Assembly: GCA_000514715.1 (NCBI GenBank)
Contig: AZWL01000015.1
Span: 1 to 64,000 of the forward strand
DNA length: 64,000 nucleotides
Reading direction: 5' to 3'
Source of the DNA: Streptomyces sp. CNH099
Lineage (GTDB): Bacteria > Actinomycetota > Actinomycetes > Streptomycetales > Streptomycetaceae
Shown here: positions 49,614-63,700 of the stretch, in pieces
Layout of the letters: every line of letters begins with the position of its first letter
Position numbering within the stretch: position 1 is the stretch's first letter
Made by a program: the position numbers and the translations under genes
The notes under the pieces: generated by a model
What the model was told of the DNA's origin: nothing
What the model saw: the letters and a program-made list of their open reading frames with translations, nothing else
Databases searched by the model: none

Positions 49614-50260
49614 TGAGCCGCCCCCCTTTCGGAGATGAGTTGCTCCGTAACCCAGACCCCACCCTCACCCTTTCGGAGTTTGGTGTTGTAGACGACGTAA
49701 CTGTCAGTTGTCACGGGTGTCGTGTCGACCTTCCCCGTGTCCAGGAACTTGTTGAACGCCTTCGACTGGTCCTCGCAGTAGATCAGGTTCGCGGTGCCGT
49801 CTCCCTCCAGCGAGAGTTGCTCTGCGTAGTAGCGGGCGGTGCCCGTCGTGCGCGCCTTGTGATCAACGAAGCGCTGGATGGTCTCCTCTGCCTCAGCGGC
49901 GGCCTCTCCGTAGTAGTAGAAGCGGTAGGCCGGGTGTTCGGGGTCTTGCTCAGCGATGGCCATGTCCAGCGACTTGATTCGCTCCTCGGTGTCCCGCAGC
50001 ACGGCGTCCTTGTCCGTGTCACCGGTCTTCGACCACTCGAACTCGTACGTGAGGTCCTCCGGCAGTTTGATCTCCGGTCTGCCCGCCGCCTCTTCCTCCG
50101 AGGCGCTCGGTGACGGCGACTCCTCCGTCTGGCCGGCGCCCTGGATCTTGTCGTCCGACGACGGGTCGCCGTCGTCGTCGCCGCCGCAGGCGGTCAGCAG
50201 CAGGCTCAGGGCGGCAGCGGCGGCCGCCGTCACGGCAGCGGAATGGGCGCGGGGGGACAC
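49601..50260 (-). CDS. Lipoprotein, first gene of the type VII-like cluster
   Basis: A 219-residue lipoprotein. The signal peptide ends in the lipobox LLLTAC, followed by a Gly/Asp/Ser-rich linker (GGDDDGDPSSDDKIQGAGQT). The domain DLTYEFEWSKTGDTDKDAVL, AYRFYYYGEAAAEAEETIQR and TTDSYVVYNTKLRKGEGGVW follows. The GTG at 50260 is preferred as it begins the signal peptide with GGGAG ahead; an ATG-type start 35 codons upstream would give no signal. Function unknown. It leads an operon of at least six genes running to 45761. Confidence 0.8.
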   Translation of the reverse strand: MSPRAHSAAVTAAAAAALSLLLTACGGDDDGDPSSDDKIQGAGQTEESPSPSASEEEAAGRPEIKLPEDLTYEFEWSKTGDTDKDAVLRDTEERIKSLDMAIAEQDPEHPAYRFYYYGEAAAEAEETIQRFVDHKARTTGTARYYAEQLSLEGDGTANLIYCEDQSKAFNKFLDTGKVDTTPVTTDSYVVYNTKLRKGEGGVWVTEQLISERGAAQCQP

Positions 50261-50639
50261 GATCAACTCCCGGTAATGGTGACGATACGTCAGGCAGCCG
50301 ACGCTATCGGAGCAGCAGCGGCGTACACCACCCCACTTTTGGACCTGTGGATAACGCGGATACACAGGAACGTTCCGCTATCGGCCCCCACCAGGCGATT
50401 GAAATTCCATTCTGCATTGCGAAGGAGAACGGTTGCCTGAACCGGCAATACACGAACGCACCCCGTTCCAGTTGCACCCGCGGTCCACGCACTTCTCGAC
50501 TCGACCGACGCCGCCACTACCCGGCGGCCCCCCGGCCGCGCAGGCGGGACCGGCGTATCGAGCGCAAGGTGGTGCGGGGTCGCGTGGGGGGATCATGGCG
50601 GGATACCCGCATTCTCCCTCGCCGACCGGAAGGGCCGCG
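50261..50639. other. Divergent promoter region
   Basis: A 379-bp gap between the type VII-like cluster (minus strand) and the PPOX gene (plus strand). The part from 50330 to 50450 is AT-richer than its surroundings, in keeping with promoters for both directions. I see no gene in it. Confidence 0.5.
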
Positions 50640-51068
50640 ATGAGCACCGACGCCAGCGCGCTGACCACCGAGGACCTCGACTTCCTCCGCCGCCCCCTGC
50701 ACGGGTTCCTCTCCGTGGCCGCGGGGCCGCTGCCGCCGGAGCCCCGGCCGGTGTGGTTCGAGGCCACCGACGAGGGCACGGTCCAGCTGTTCACGGAGCC
50801 GGACACGCTCAAGGTACGGCGGCTGCGCCGCGACCCCCGCGCCTCCCTCGTCGTCGCCGCGCCGGTGGGCGAGCGCGAACGCTGGGTGTCGGTGGCCGGC
50901 CGCACCACGGTGGAGCCCGACGGGGCCCACGACCTGTGCGCCCGCCTGGCCGCGCGCTACTGGGACCTCGACGACCCGGCCCGCGCCGACGACCTCGCCG
51001 GGATGCTGGCCGACGACCACGTGCGCCTCGTCATCCACCCGGAGACCGTGCGCCGCTTCACGTACTGA
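50640..51068 (+). CDS. Pyridoxamine 5'-phosphate oxidase-like flavin/F420-binding protein
   Basis: A 142-residue split-beta-barrel protein of the PPOX class. It shows LRRPLHGFLSVAAGPLPPEP at the N-terminus, PVWFEATDEGTVQLFTEPDT and KVRRLRRDPRASLVVAAPVG (the cofactor-phosphate-binding arginines), then ERWVSVAGRTTVEPDG. Many actinobacterial members bind F420 or FMN and reduce small substrates; the substrate cannot be told. It is convergent with tuf across a terminator. Confidence 0.85.
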   Translation: MSTDASALTTEDLDFLRRPLHGFLSVAAGPLPPEPRPVWFEATDEGTVQLFTEPDTLKVRRLRRDPRASLVVAAPVGERERWVSVAGRTTVEPDGAHDLCARLAARYWDLDDPARADDLAGMLADDHVRLVIHPETVRRFTY

Positions 51069-51124
51069 CGTACGCCGAAAGCCGCCCGGCGGCCGGCGCA
51101 CGCGTGCCGGCCGCCCACGCCGAA

Positions 51125-51161
51125 GGCCCCGGCTCGCCGAACTCGTCGGCGGGCCGGGGCC
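51125..51161. terminator. Bidirectional terminator between the PPOX gene and tuf
   Basis: GGCCCCGG (51125-51132) pairs with 51154-51161, and inner CGCCGA pairs with TCGGCG round an ACTCG loop. It lies 57 bp after the PPOX stop and 22 bp after the tuf stop on the opposite strand. Confidence 0.8.
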
Positions 51162-51182
51162 CCGGGAACGCGTACCGTCAGG

Positions 51183-52376
51183 TCACTTGATGATCTTGGT
51201 GACCTGGCCGGCGCCCACCGTCCGGCCACCCTCGCGGATGGCGAACTTCAGGCCCTCCTCCATGGCGATGGGCTGGATCAGCTCCACCTTCATGTCGGTG
51301 TTGTCGCCCGGCATGACCATCTCCGTGCCCTCGGGGAGGTGCACGACGCCGGTCACGTCGGTGGTGCGGAAGTAGAACTGCGGGCGGTAGTTGTTGAAGA
51401 ACGGGGTGTGCCGACCGCCCTCGTCCTTCGACAGGATGTACGCCGTCGCCTCGAACTCGGTGTGCGGGGTGACGGTGCCCGGCTTGATGATGACCTGGCC
51501 GCGCTCGACATCCTCGCGCTTGATGCCGCGGAGGAGGAGACCGACGTTCTCACCGGCCTGGCCCTCGTCCAGCAGCTTGCGGAACATCTCGATGCCCGTG
51601 ACCGTGGTCTTGGTCTTCTCTTCCTTGATGCCGATGATCTCGACTTCCTCGTTCACCTTGAGGATGCCGCGCTCGATACGGCCGGTGACGACGGTGCCGC
51701 GACCGGTGATCGTGAACACGTCCTCGATCGGCATCAGGAACGGCTTGTCGACCTCCCGCTGCGGCTCCGGGATGGACTCGTCGACGGCCTTCATCAGGTC
51801 GAGGACGGTCTTGCCCCACTCGGCGTCGCCCTCCAGCGCCTTCAGCGCGGAGACCTTGACGACCGGGACGTCGTCGCCCGGGAACTCGTACTCGGAGAGC
51901 AGCTCACGGACCTCGAGCTCGACGAGCTCCATGATCTCCTCGTCGTCCACCATGTCGGCCTTGTTCAGCGCGACGACGATGTACGGCACGCCGACCTGGC
52001 GGGCGAGCAGCACGTGCTCCTTGGTCTGCGGCATCGGACCGTCGGTGGCGGCGACCACGAGGATCGCGCCGTCCATCTGGGCGGCACCGGTGATCATGTT
52101 CTTGATGTAGTCCGCGTGACCGGGGCAGTCGACGTGCGCGTAGTGCCGCGACTCGGTCTGGTACTCGACGTGCGCGATGGAGATCGTGATACCGCGCTGC
52201 TTCTCTTCCGGAGCCTTGTCGATCATGTCGAAGGCCGAAGCCTCGTTCAGGTCCGGGTACGCGTCGTGCAGCACCTTGGTGATCGCCGCGGTAAGAGTGG
52301 TCTTGCCGTGGTCGATGTGACCGATGGTGCCGATGTTGACGTGCGGCTTAGTCCGCTCGAACTTCGCCTTCGCCAC
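51183..52376 (-). CDS. tuf: Translation elongation factor Tu
   Basis: EF-Tu delivers aminoacyl-tRNA to the ribosome as a GTP complex. The 397-residue protein has G1 GHIDHGKT at residues 19-26, G3 DCPGHADY and G4 NKAD, all intact. The C-terminal part REGGRTVGAGQVTKI keeps the alanine before it (FAIREGG) that is altered in kirromycin-resistant EF-Tu, so no elfamycin resistance is suggested. The 198 bp between it and fusA may hold a separate tuf promoter. Confidence 0.98.
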   Translation of the reverse strand: MAKAKFERTKPHVNIGTIGHIDHGKTTLTAAITKVLHDAYPDLNEASAFDMIDKAPEEKQRGITISIAHVEYQTESRHYAHVDCPGHADYIKNMITGAAQMDGAILVVAATDGPMPQTKEHVLLARQVGVPYIVVALNKADMVDDEEIMELVELEVRELLSEYEFPGDDVPVVKVSALKALEGDAEWGKTVLDLMKAVDESIPEPQREVDKPFLMPIEDVFTITGRGTVVTGRIERGILKVNEEVEIIGIKEEKTKTTVTGIEMFRKLLDEGQAGENVGLLLRGIKREDVERGQVIIKPGTVTPHTEFEATAYILSKDEGGRHTPFFNNYRPQFYFRTTDVTGVVHLPEGTEMVMPGDNTDMKVELIQPIAMEEGLKFAIREGGRTVGAGQVTKIIK

Positions 52377-52574
52377 TGGGGTCCTCCTGTGGACTGGTGC
52401 TGTACGCCCCCCGCCTTCTACGGAGGGGTTCAGGTGGTCGTTCCGAACCGGTCAGGACCCCTAGGGGGATGCCCTTGACCTGTTCGACTGTGGTCGGCGG
52501 CGGGGGCTCCCGCCGCAGCTCCCGGAGGATCTGCGGTGGTATGCCCCGTATGCCGTTTGCTACAGCCTACGGCT

Positions 52575-54695
52575 TCACTCGCCCTTGGCCTTCGCGATGA
52601 TCTCCTCGGCGACGTTCTTGGGAACCTCGGCGTAGGAGTCGAACTGCATGGAGTAGCTCGCCCGGCCGGACGTCTTGCTGCGCAGGTCGCCGACGTAGCC
52701 GAACATCTCCGACAGCGGCACCAGGCCGGTGACCAGCTTGGCACCGCCCCGGTCCTCCATGGACTGGATCTGCCCACGGCGCGAGTTGATGTCGCCGATC
52801 ACGTCGCCCATGTAGTCCTCGGGCGTCGTGACCTCGACCTTCATCATCGGCTCCAGCAGGACCGGAGCGGCCTTGCGGGCGGCCTCCTTGAAGGCCATCG
52901 AGCCGGCGATCTTGAAGGCCATCTCGGACGAGTCCACCTCGTGGTAGGCACCGTCCAGCAGGCGCACACGCACGCCCGTCAGCGGGTATCCGGCGAGGAT
53001 GCCGAACTCCATGGCCTCCTGGCTGCCCGCGTCCACCGAGGGGATGTACTCCTTGGGGATACGGCCGCCGGTGACCTCGTTGACGAACTCGTAGCCGTCG
53101 CCCTCCAGCGGTTCGAGCGCGATGATCACGCGCGCGAACTGGCCGGAGCCGCCGGTCTGCTTCTTGTGCGTGTACTCGTGCTTCGCCACCTGCCGGCGAA
53201 CCGTCTCGCGGTACGCCACCTGCGGCTTACCGACGTTCGCCTCGACCTTGAACTCGCGCTTCATGCGGTCGACCAGCACGTCCAGGTGCAGTTCGCCCAT
53301 GCCCGAGATGATGGTCTGGCCGGTCTCCTCGTCCGTCTTGACCCGGAAGGACGGGTCCTCCTCGGCGAGGCGCTGGATCGCGACGCCCAGCTTCTCCTGG
53401 TCGCCCTTCGACTTCGGCTCGATGGCGACCTCGATCACCGGGGCCGGGAAGTCCATCGACTCCAGGATCACCGGGTTCGCCGGGTCGGAGAGGGTCTCGC
53501 CGGTGGTGGTCTGCTTCAGACCCATGACGGCGACGATGTCGCCGGCACCCACCGACTCGATCTCCTCACGCTTGTTGGCGTGCATCCGGTAGATCTTGCC
53601 GATGCGCTCCTTGCGGCCCTTGACCGAGTTCTGGACCTGCGAGCCGGAGTTCAGCCGGCCCGAGTAGACCCGGATGAAGGTCAGCTTGCCCAGGTGCGGG
53701 TCGCTGGCGATCTTGAAGGCGAGCGCCGAGAGCGGCTCCTCCTCCGAAGGCCGGCGGACGATGACCTCGTCGGGGTTGTCGACGGCGTGGCCCTCGACGC
53801 CCTCGACGTCCAGCGGCGACGGCAGGTACCGCACGATCGCGTCCAGCAGGGGCTGTACGCCCTTGTTCTTGAACGCGGTGCCGCAGAACACCGGGGTGAC
53901 GGTGGTGCCCTCGCCCTTGCCGGAACCGATGGTGATGCGGCGCACGGCCGCGTAGAGCTGCTCCTCGGTGGGCTCCTCGCCCTCCAGGTACAGCTCCATC
54001 ATCTCCTCGTCGTTCTCGGCGACGGCTTCGAGCAGCGTGCCGCGCCACTCGTCGGCCGCTTCGAGGTGCGTGTCCGGGATGTCGACGACGTCGTACGCCT
54101 CGCCGAGCTTCGCCTCGGGCGACCAGACGAACGCCTTCATCCGGACCAGGTCGACGACGCCCTTGAAGTCCGCCTCCGTGCCGATCGGGATCTGCATGAC
54201 CAGCGGGGTCGCGCCCAGCCGGTCGGAGATCATGTCGACGCAGCGGTGGAACTCGGCGCCCGTGCGGTCCAGCTTGTTGACGAAGCAGATGCGCGGGACG
54301 CCGTAGCGGTCGGCCTGGCGCCAGACGGTCTCGGACTGCGGCTCGACACCGGCCACGCCGTCGAACACCGTCACGGCACCGTCGAGCACGCGCAGCGAGC
54401 GCTCCACCTCGATGGTGAAGTCGACGTGGCCCGGGGTGTCGATGATGTTGATGGTGTGGTCGACCTCGTCGAGCGGCCAGTGGCAGGTCGTCGCGGCAGA
54501 CGTGATCGTGATGCCGCGCTCCTGCTCCTGCGCCATCCAGTCCATCGTGGCGGCGCCGTCGTGGACCTCACCGATCTTGTACGAGACACCGGTGTAATAC
54601 AGGATCCGCTCGGTGGTGGTCGTCTTGCCCGCGTCGATGTGGGCCATGATCCCGATGTTGCGGACCTTGGCCAGGTCAAGCGAAGTGGTGGCCAT
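52575..54695 (-). CDS. fusA: Translation elongation factor G
   Basis: EF-G catalyses translocation and, with RRF, ribosome recycling. The 706-residue protein has G1 AHIDAGKTTTTER, G2 region ERGITITSAATTC, G3 DTPGHVDF and G4 NKLDRTGA, then domains II-V with the domain IV block TGGSGQFARVIIALEPLEGD. All five domains are present. It lies 39 bp after rpsG. Confidence 0.98.
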   Translation of the reverse strand: MATTSLDLAKVRNIGIMAHIDAGKTTTTERILYYTGVSYKIGEVHDGAATMDWMAQEQERGITITSAATTCHWPLDEVDHTINIIDTPGHVDFTIEVERSLRVLDGAVTVFDGVAGVEPQSETVWRQADRYGVPRICFVNKLDRTGAEFHRCVDMISDRLGATPLVMQIPIGTEADFKGVVDLVRMKAFVWSPEAKLGEAYDVVDIPDTHLEAADEWRGTLLEAVAENDEEMMELYLEGEEPTEEQLYAAVRRITIGSGKGEGTTVTPVFCGTAFKNKGVQPLLDAIVRYLPSPLDVEGVEGHAVDNPDEVIVRRPSEEEPLSALAFKIASDPHLGKLTFIRVYSGRLNSGSQVQNSVKGRKERIGKIYRMHANKREEIESVGAGDIVAVMGLKQTTTGETLSDPANPVILESMDFPAPVIEVAIEPKSKGDQEKLGVAIQRLAEEDPSFRVKTDEETGQTIISGMGELHLDVLVDRMKREFKVEANVGKPQVAYRETVRRQVAKHEYTHKKQTGGSGQFARVIIALEPLEGDGYEFVNEVTGGRIPKEYIPSVDAGSQEAMEFGILAGYPLTGVRVRLLDGAYHEVDSSEMAFKIAGSMAFKEAARKAAPVLLEPMMKVEVTTPEDYMGDVIGDINSRRGQIQSMEDRGGAKLVTGLVPLSEMFGYVGDLRSKTSGRASYSMQFDSYAEVPKNVAEEIIAKAKGE

Positions 54696-54734
54696 TTTGG
54701 CTCAGTCTTCTCTCTCGTAATACGGGGTTCTCGA

Positions 54735-55205
54735 CTACCAGCGGTAGTGCGCGAAGGCCTTGTTGGCCTCGGCCATCTTGTGGGTGTCCTCGCGGCGCTT
54801 GACGGAGGCGCCGAGGCCGTTGCTGGCGTCCAGCAGCTCGTTCATCAGCCGCTCGGTCATCGTCTTCTCGCGGCGGGCGCGGGAGTAACCCACGATCCAG
54901 CGCAGCGCGAGCGTGGACGAACGGCCGGGCTTGACCTCGACCGGGACCTGGTAGGTCGCACCGCCGACGCGGCGGGACTTGACCTCGATGGCCGGCTTGA
55001 CGTTCTCCAGGGCGCGCTTCAGGGTGATCACCGGGTCGTTGCCGGTCTTCTCGCGCAGCCCTTCCATGGCGCCGTAGACGATGCGCTCGGCGGTGGAGCG
55101 CTTGCCGTGCAGCAGCACCTTGTTGATCAGCGAGGTCACCAGAGGAGAGCTGTAGACCGGGTCGATGATGACCGGGCGCTTCGGGGCGGGGCCCTTACGA
55201 GGCAT
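54735..55205 (-). CDS. rpsG: 30S ribosomal protein S7
   Basis: S7 organises the 30S head near the E site; in E. coli it represses the str operon. The 156-residue protein starts MPRKGPAPKRPVIIDPVYSS and contains KSRRVGGATYQVPVEVKPGR and the C-terminal KMAEANKAFAHYRW. It starts two bases after rpsL. Confidence 0.97.
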   Translation of the reverse strand: MPRKGPAPKRPVIIDPVYSSPLVTSLINKVLLHGKRSTAERIVYGAMEGLREKTGNDPVITLKRALENVKPAIEVKSRRVGGATYQVPVEVKPGRSSTLALRWIVGYSRARREKTMTERLMNELLDASNGLGASVKRREDTHKMAEANKAFAHYRW

Positions 55206-55207
55206 GC

Positions 55208-55579
<372 letters not shown>

Positions 55580-55650
55580 CGTTTCTCCGGTTTCTGTGTG
55601 CCGATCTCGATACTTCTAACCTGGGGTTCTGTCCGTGAAGACCGATCGGT

Positions 55651-55679
55651 CCCCGACCCACGCGGTCGGGTGTGTCGCA
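55651..55679 (-). promoter_or_regulatory. str-operon leader hairpin element (shared with rpsJ leader)
   Basis: On the minus strand this contains the 7-bp stem CCCGACC/GGTCGGG with loop GCGTG, preceded by TGCGACACA. It is 71 nt upstream of rpsL and matches 28 of 29 positions of the element before rpsJ (34463-34491). The remainder of 55580-55869 is the str promoter region and shows no gene. Confidence 0.6.
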
Positions 55680-55869
55680 GGGCCCGTACGTCCCCGCCGA
55701 AAACACGGGGAAGCGGAGCCCTTCGGTGTCACAGCCTCGGCGCCTTCGCGGGAGCGCCCCCGCGCACGCGAAGACCCGGGGACACCCCAGGCACAAGGTC
55801 AGAGCGTACCTACAGCAACCCGCTCCGGTCAAAACAAAAAGACATAAGGGACACCGCCCCCGGGTAACC

Positions 55870-56376
55870 TTATGCCCCGCTGCTGGCCACGGCGGCCACG
55901 ATCAGCGCGATGAAGGCCACGAAGCTGAGCGCCAGATAGCCGATGACCAGGCCCGCGAGCGCCAGCCCGTCGCCCTGCTCGCCGGTTCTGCGGATCTCGG
56001 CGCGCGCCTTGTGCCCCAGGATGATCGCCGGGATGAACGTCACGCCCACCACCGGCACCAGCGCCCCGCACACCATCGCGCCGACCGCAGAGCTGTTCGT
56101 GGACCGCGGCGGCGGCAGGACGGGCACGGGCTGGAACGTACGCGGCACGACGGCCGGCATCGTCGGAATGCCGACGGGGCCCTGCGGCAGATCCGAGATG
56201 AGCATGTGCAGCTCGCCGTACGTCTGCGCGTCGTACGCCTGCGACATGCGCTGCTCGTACTCCGGCTGGGTGAGCCTGCCCTCGGCGAACCCGGCCTTGA
56301 TCACGTCGACGGTCCGCTCCCGGTCGGCATGCGAGGCACGCATGGACGGAGGCCGGCTTTGGTCCCACGGCTGCAT
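55870..56376 (-). CDS. DUF1707/DUF4190 membrane protein
   Basis: A 168-residue protein. The N-terminal DUF1707 domain has MRASHADRERTVDVIKAGFA and EGRLTQPEYEQRMSQAYDAQ. A Pro-rich linker (RTFQPVPVLPPPRS) precedes a DUF4190 two-helix membrane unit (AMVCGALVPVVGVTFIPAII and LVIGYLALSFVAFIALIVAA). The role is unknown. It lies between rpoC and the str operon; the S. coelicolor chromosome also has small hypothetical genes there. The start may instead be a GTG two codons upstream. Confidence 0.82.
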   Translation of the reverse strand: MQPWDQSRPPSMRASHADRERTVDVIKAGFAEGRLTQPEYEQRMSQAYDAQTYGELHMLISDLPQGPVGIPTMPAVVPRTFQPVPVLPPPRSTNSSAVGAMVCGALVPVVGVTFIPAIILGHKARAEIRRTGEQGDGLALAGLVIGYLALSFVAFIALIVAAVASSGA

Positions 56377-56646
56377 GGACACTCAGGAACCTCCCCACCC
56401 GCGGTCTCCACGTACCGCGTGCTTTCTATTGTGCTCGACGCACGGGGCGCCGAGGGAGTTCCAGCGCGACGTCGCGAAGTTCGCGCCGCGGTCGCGCGCC
56501 CCCTTGCACCACCGTGTCCGGTTCACACGCGGTTTCATCGTAGACCCCTGCGGTACGCCGCACCCCCCGGACGTCCCCCGGGCACCCGGGACGGCACGCC
56601 CGGCCCGTGGGACCCCGCACGGCGGGCCCCGGCCGCCCCTGGAACG

Positions 56647-56684
56647 CCGCAGGGCGGCTCCCCCGGGGGAGAGCCGCCCTGCGG
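56647..56684 (-). terminator. rpoC terminator hairpin
   Basis: A perfect 14-bp stem (56647-56660 with 56671-56684) round a 10-nt loop lies 23 bp after the rpoC stop. The rest of the 56377-56707 gap shows no gene, and part of it holds the promoter of the DUF1707 gene. Confidence 0.85.
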
Positions 56685-56707
56685 TCCGTACGGTGCCGCA
56701 GCCCGCG

Positions 56708-60658
<3,951 letters not shown>

Positions 60659-60704
60659 TCCCTCTCAGGGTCGTGTGTCAATGGTCTGATCGGGGTCGCG
60701 GGGG

Positions 60705-60727
60705 CCGGCTCCCCGAGGGGGAGCCGG
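60705..60727 (-). terminator. Hairpin between rpoB and rpoC
   Basis: A perfect 10-bp stem (CCGGCTCCCC 60705-60714 with 60718-60727) with a 3-nt loop lies six bases after the rpoB stop, within the rpoBC transcript. It may attenuate, or stabilise the upstream mRNA. Confidence 0.5.
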
Positions 60728-60733
60728 GACCCG

Positions 60734-63700
60734 TCAGACCTCTTCGACGCTGCTCGGCTCACGCCGGGACAGGTCGATGCCAAGCTCTTCGGCGGCACGG
60801 AAGACGTCCTCGTCCGTGTCGCGCATCTCGATGGACATGCCGTCCGAGGAGAGGACCTCCACGTTCAGGCACAGCGACTGCATCTCCTTGATGAGCACCT
60901 TGAAGGACTCGGGGATGCCCGGCTCGGGGATGTTCTCGCCCTTGACGATGGCCTCGTAGACCTTCACGCGGCCGGTGACGTCGTCCGACTTGATGGTGAG
61001 CAGCTCCTGCAGCGCGTAGGCGGCGCCGTACGCCTCCAGGGCCCACACCTCCATCTCGCCGAACCGCTGGCCGCCGAACTGCGCCTTACCGCCCAGCGGC
61101 TGCTGGGTGATCATCGAGTACGGGCCGGTGGACCGGGCGTGGAGCTTGTCGTCCACGAGGTGGTGCAGCTTGAGGATGTACATGTACCCGACGGAGATCG
61201 GGTCCGGGAACGGCTCGCCGGAGCGCCCGTCGAACAGCTGCGCCTTGCCGGACGGCTGCACCATGCGGTCGCCGTCGCGGTTGGGCAGGGTGTTCTGGAT
61301 CAGGCCGGCCAGCTCGTCCTCGCGGGCGCCGTCGAAGACGGGCGTCGCGACGTTCGTGCCGGACTCGACCTGGTCGGCGCCGATGCCCTGCAGCCGCTCG
61401 GCCCACTCCTCGCGGATGCCGGAGACGTCCCAGCCCTGGGCGGCAAGCCAGCCCAGGTGGATCTCCAGGACCTGACCGGGGTTCATCCGGGAGGGCACAC
61501 CGAGCGGGTTGAGGATGATGTCGACCGGGGTGCCGTCCGCCATGAACGGCATGTCCTCGATCGGCAGGATCTTGGCGATGACGCCCTTGTTGCCGTGCCG
61601 GCCGGCGAGCTTGTCGCCGTCGGTGATCTTGCGCTTCTGGGCCACGTAGACGCGGACGAGCTGGTTCACGCCGGGCGGCAGCTCGTCGCCCTCCTCGCGG
61701 TCGAAGACGCGGACGCCGATGACGCGGCCGGTCTCGCCGTGCGGCACCTTCAGCGACGTGTCGCGGACCTCGCGGGCCTTCTCGCCGAAGATCGCGCGCA
61801 GCAGCCGCTCCTCCGGGGTCAGCTCGGTCTCGCCCTTGGGCGTGACCTTGCCGACCAGGATGTCGCCGGCGACGACCTCGGCGCCGATGCGGATGATGCC
61901 GCGCTCGTCGAGGTCGGCGAGGACCTCCTCGGAGACGTTCGGGATGTCCCGGGTGATCTCCTCGGGGCCCAGCTTGGTGTCGCGGGCGTCGACCTCGTGC
62001 TCCTCGATGTGGATCGAGGACAGGACGTCGTCCTGCACGAGGCGCTGGCTGAGGATGATGGCGTCCTCGTAGTTGTGGCCCTCCCACGGCATGAACGCCA
62101 CCAGGAGGTTCTTGCCGAGCGCCATCTCGCCCTCGTCGGTCGAGGGGCCGTCGGCGAGCACCTGGCCCTCGATGACGCGGGCGCCCTCGTCCACGAGCAC
62201 CTTCTGGTTGAAGGAGGTGCCCTGGTTGGAGCGGTGGAACTTGTTGACGCGGTACGTGGTGTAGGTGCCGTCGTCGTTGGCGACGGTGACGTAGTCCGCG
62301 GAGACCTCCTGGACCACGCCGTCCTTGTCGGCCTTGATGACGTCGCCGGCGTCGACCGCGCAGCGGTACTCCATGCCGGTGCCGACGAGCGGGGCCTCGG
62401 CCCGGATCAGCGGCACGGCCTGGCGCATCATGTTGGAGCCCATGAGGGCCCGGTTGGCGTCGTCGTGCTCCAGGAACGGGATCATCGCGGTGGCGACCGA
62501 CACCATCTGGCGCGGCGAGACGTCCATGTAGTCGACGTCGTCGCCGGGGATGTAGTCGACCTCGCCGCCGCGGCGGCGGACCAGGACCCGGTTCTCGGCG
62601 AAGTGCAGGTCGTTCGTCAGCGGCGCGTTGGCCTGCGCGATGACGAAGCGGTCCTCCTCGTCGGCCGTCAGGTAGTCCACGTCGTCGGTGACGACGCCGT
62701 CGACGACCTTGCGGTACGGGGTCTCGATGAAGCCGAACGCGTTGACCCGGCCGTACGAGGCGAGCGAGCCGATGAGGCCGATGTTCGGGCCTTCCGGCGT
62801 CTCGATCGGGCACATGCGGCCGTAGTGCGACGGGTGCACGTCGCGGACCTCGAAGCCGGCCCGCTCACGGGACAGACCGCCGGGGCCGAGCGCGTTGAGC
62901 CGGCGCTTGTGGGTCAGGCCCGACAGCGGGTTCGTCTGGTCCATGAACTGCGACAGCTGGCTGGTGCCGAAGAACTCCTTGATGGAGGCGACGACCGGCC
63001 GGATGTTGATCAGGGTCTGCGGCGTGATCGCCTCGACGTCCTGGGTCGTCATGCGCTCGCGCACGACGCGCTCCATGCGGGCGAGGCCCGTGCGCACCTG
63101 GTTCTGGATCAGCTCGCCGACGTTGCGGATACGGCGGTTGCCGAAGTGGTCGATGTCGTCGGTCTCGACGACGACGGCCTGGCCGTTGTCCCCGACGGTC
63201 TCGATCTCGCCGGCGTGCAGCTGCACCAGGTACTTGATCGAGGCGATGATGTCCTCGACGGTCAGCGTGCCCGAGTCGAGCGGCGCGGCGGCGCCCAGCT
63301 TCTTGTTGATCTTGTAGCGGCCGACCTTGGCGAGGTCGTAGCGCTTGGGGTTGAAGTAGAGGTTCTCCAGCAGCGTCTGCGCGGCCTCCTTGGTCGGCGG
63401 CTCGCCCGGGCGCAGCTTGCGGTAGATGTCGAGCAGCGCGTCGTCCTGCCCCTGGGTGTGGTCCTTCTCCAGGGTGGCGCGCATGGACTCGTACTCGCCG
63501 AACTCCTCAAGGATCTGCTCGTTCGTCCAGCCGAGCGCCTTGAGCAGCACGGTGACCGACTGCTTGCGCTTGCGGTCGATGCGGACGCCGACCATGTCGC
63601 GCTTGTCGATCTCCATCTCCAGCCAGGCGCCCCGGGAGGGGATGACCTTGACGGAGAAGATGTCCTTGTCGGAGGTCTTGTCGATGGAGGAGTCGAAGTA

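Noticed and set aside
34388..50640. The 16-kb segment between tuf and rpsJ as a new genomic island
   Set aside because: S. coelicolor also carries many accessory genes between tuf1 and rpsJ, so a break here is normal for the group; only parts of the segment show signs of recent gain or decay.
51183..52376. Possible elfamycin-resistant EF-Tu
   Set aside because: The checked C-terminal region (FAIREGGRTVGAG) is wild type; no resistance substitution was recognised.
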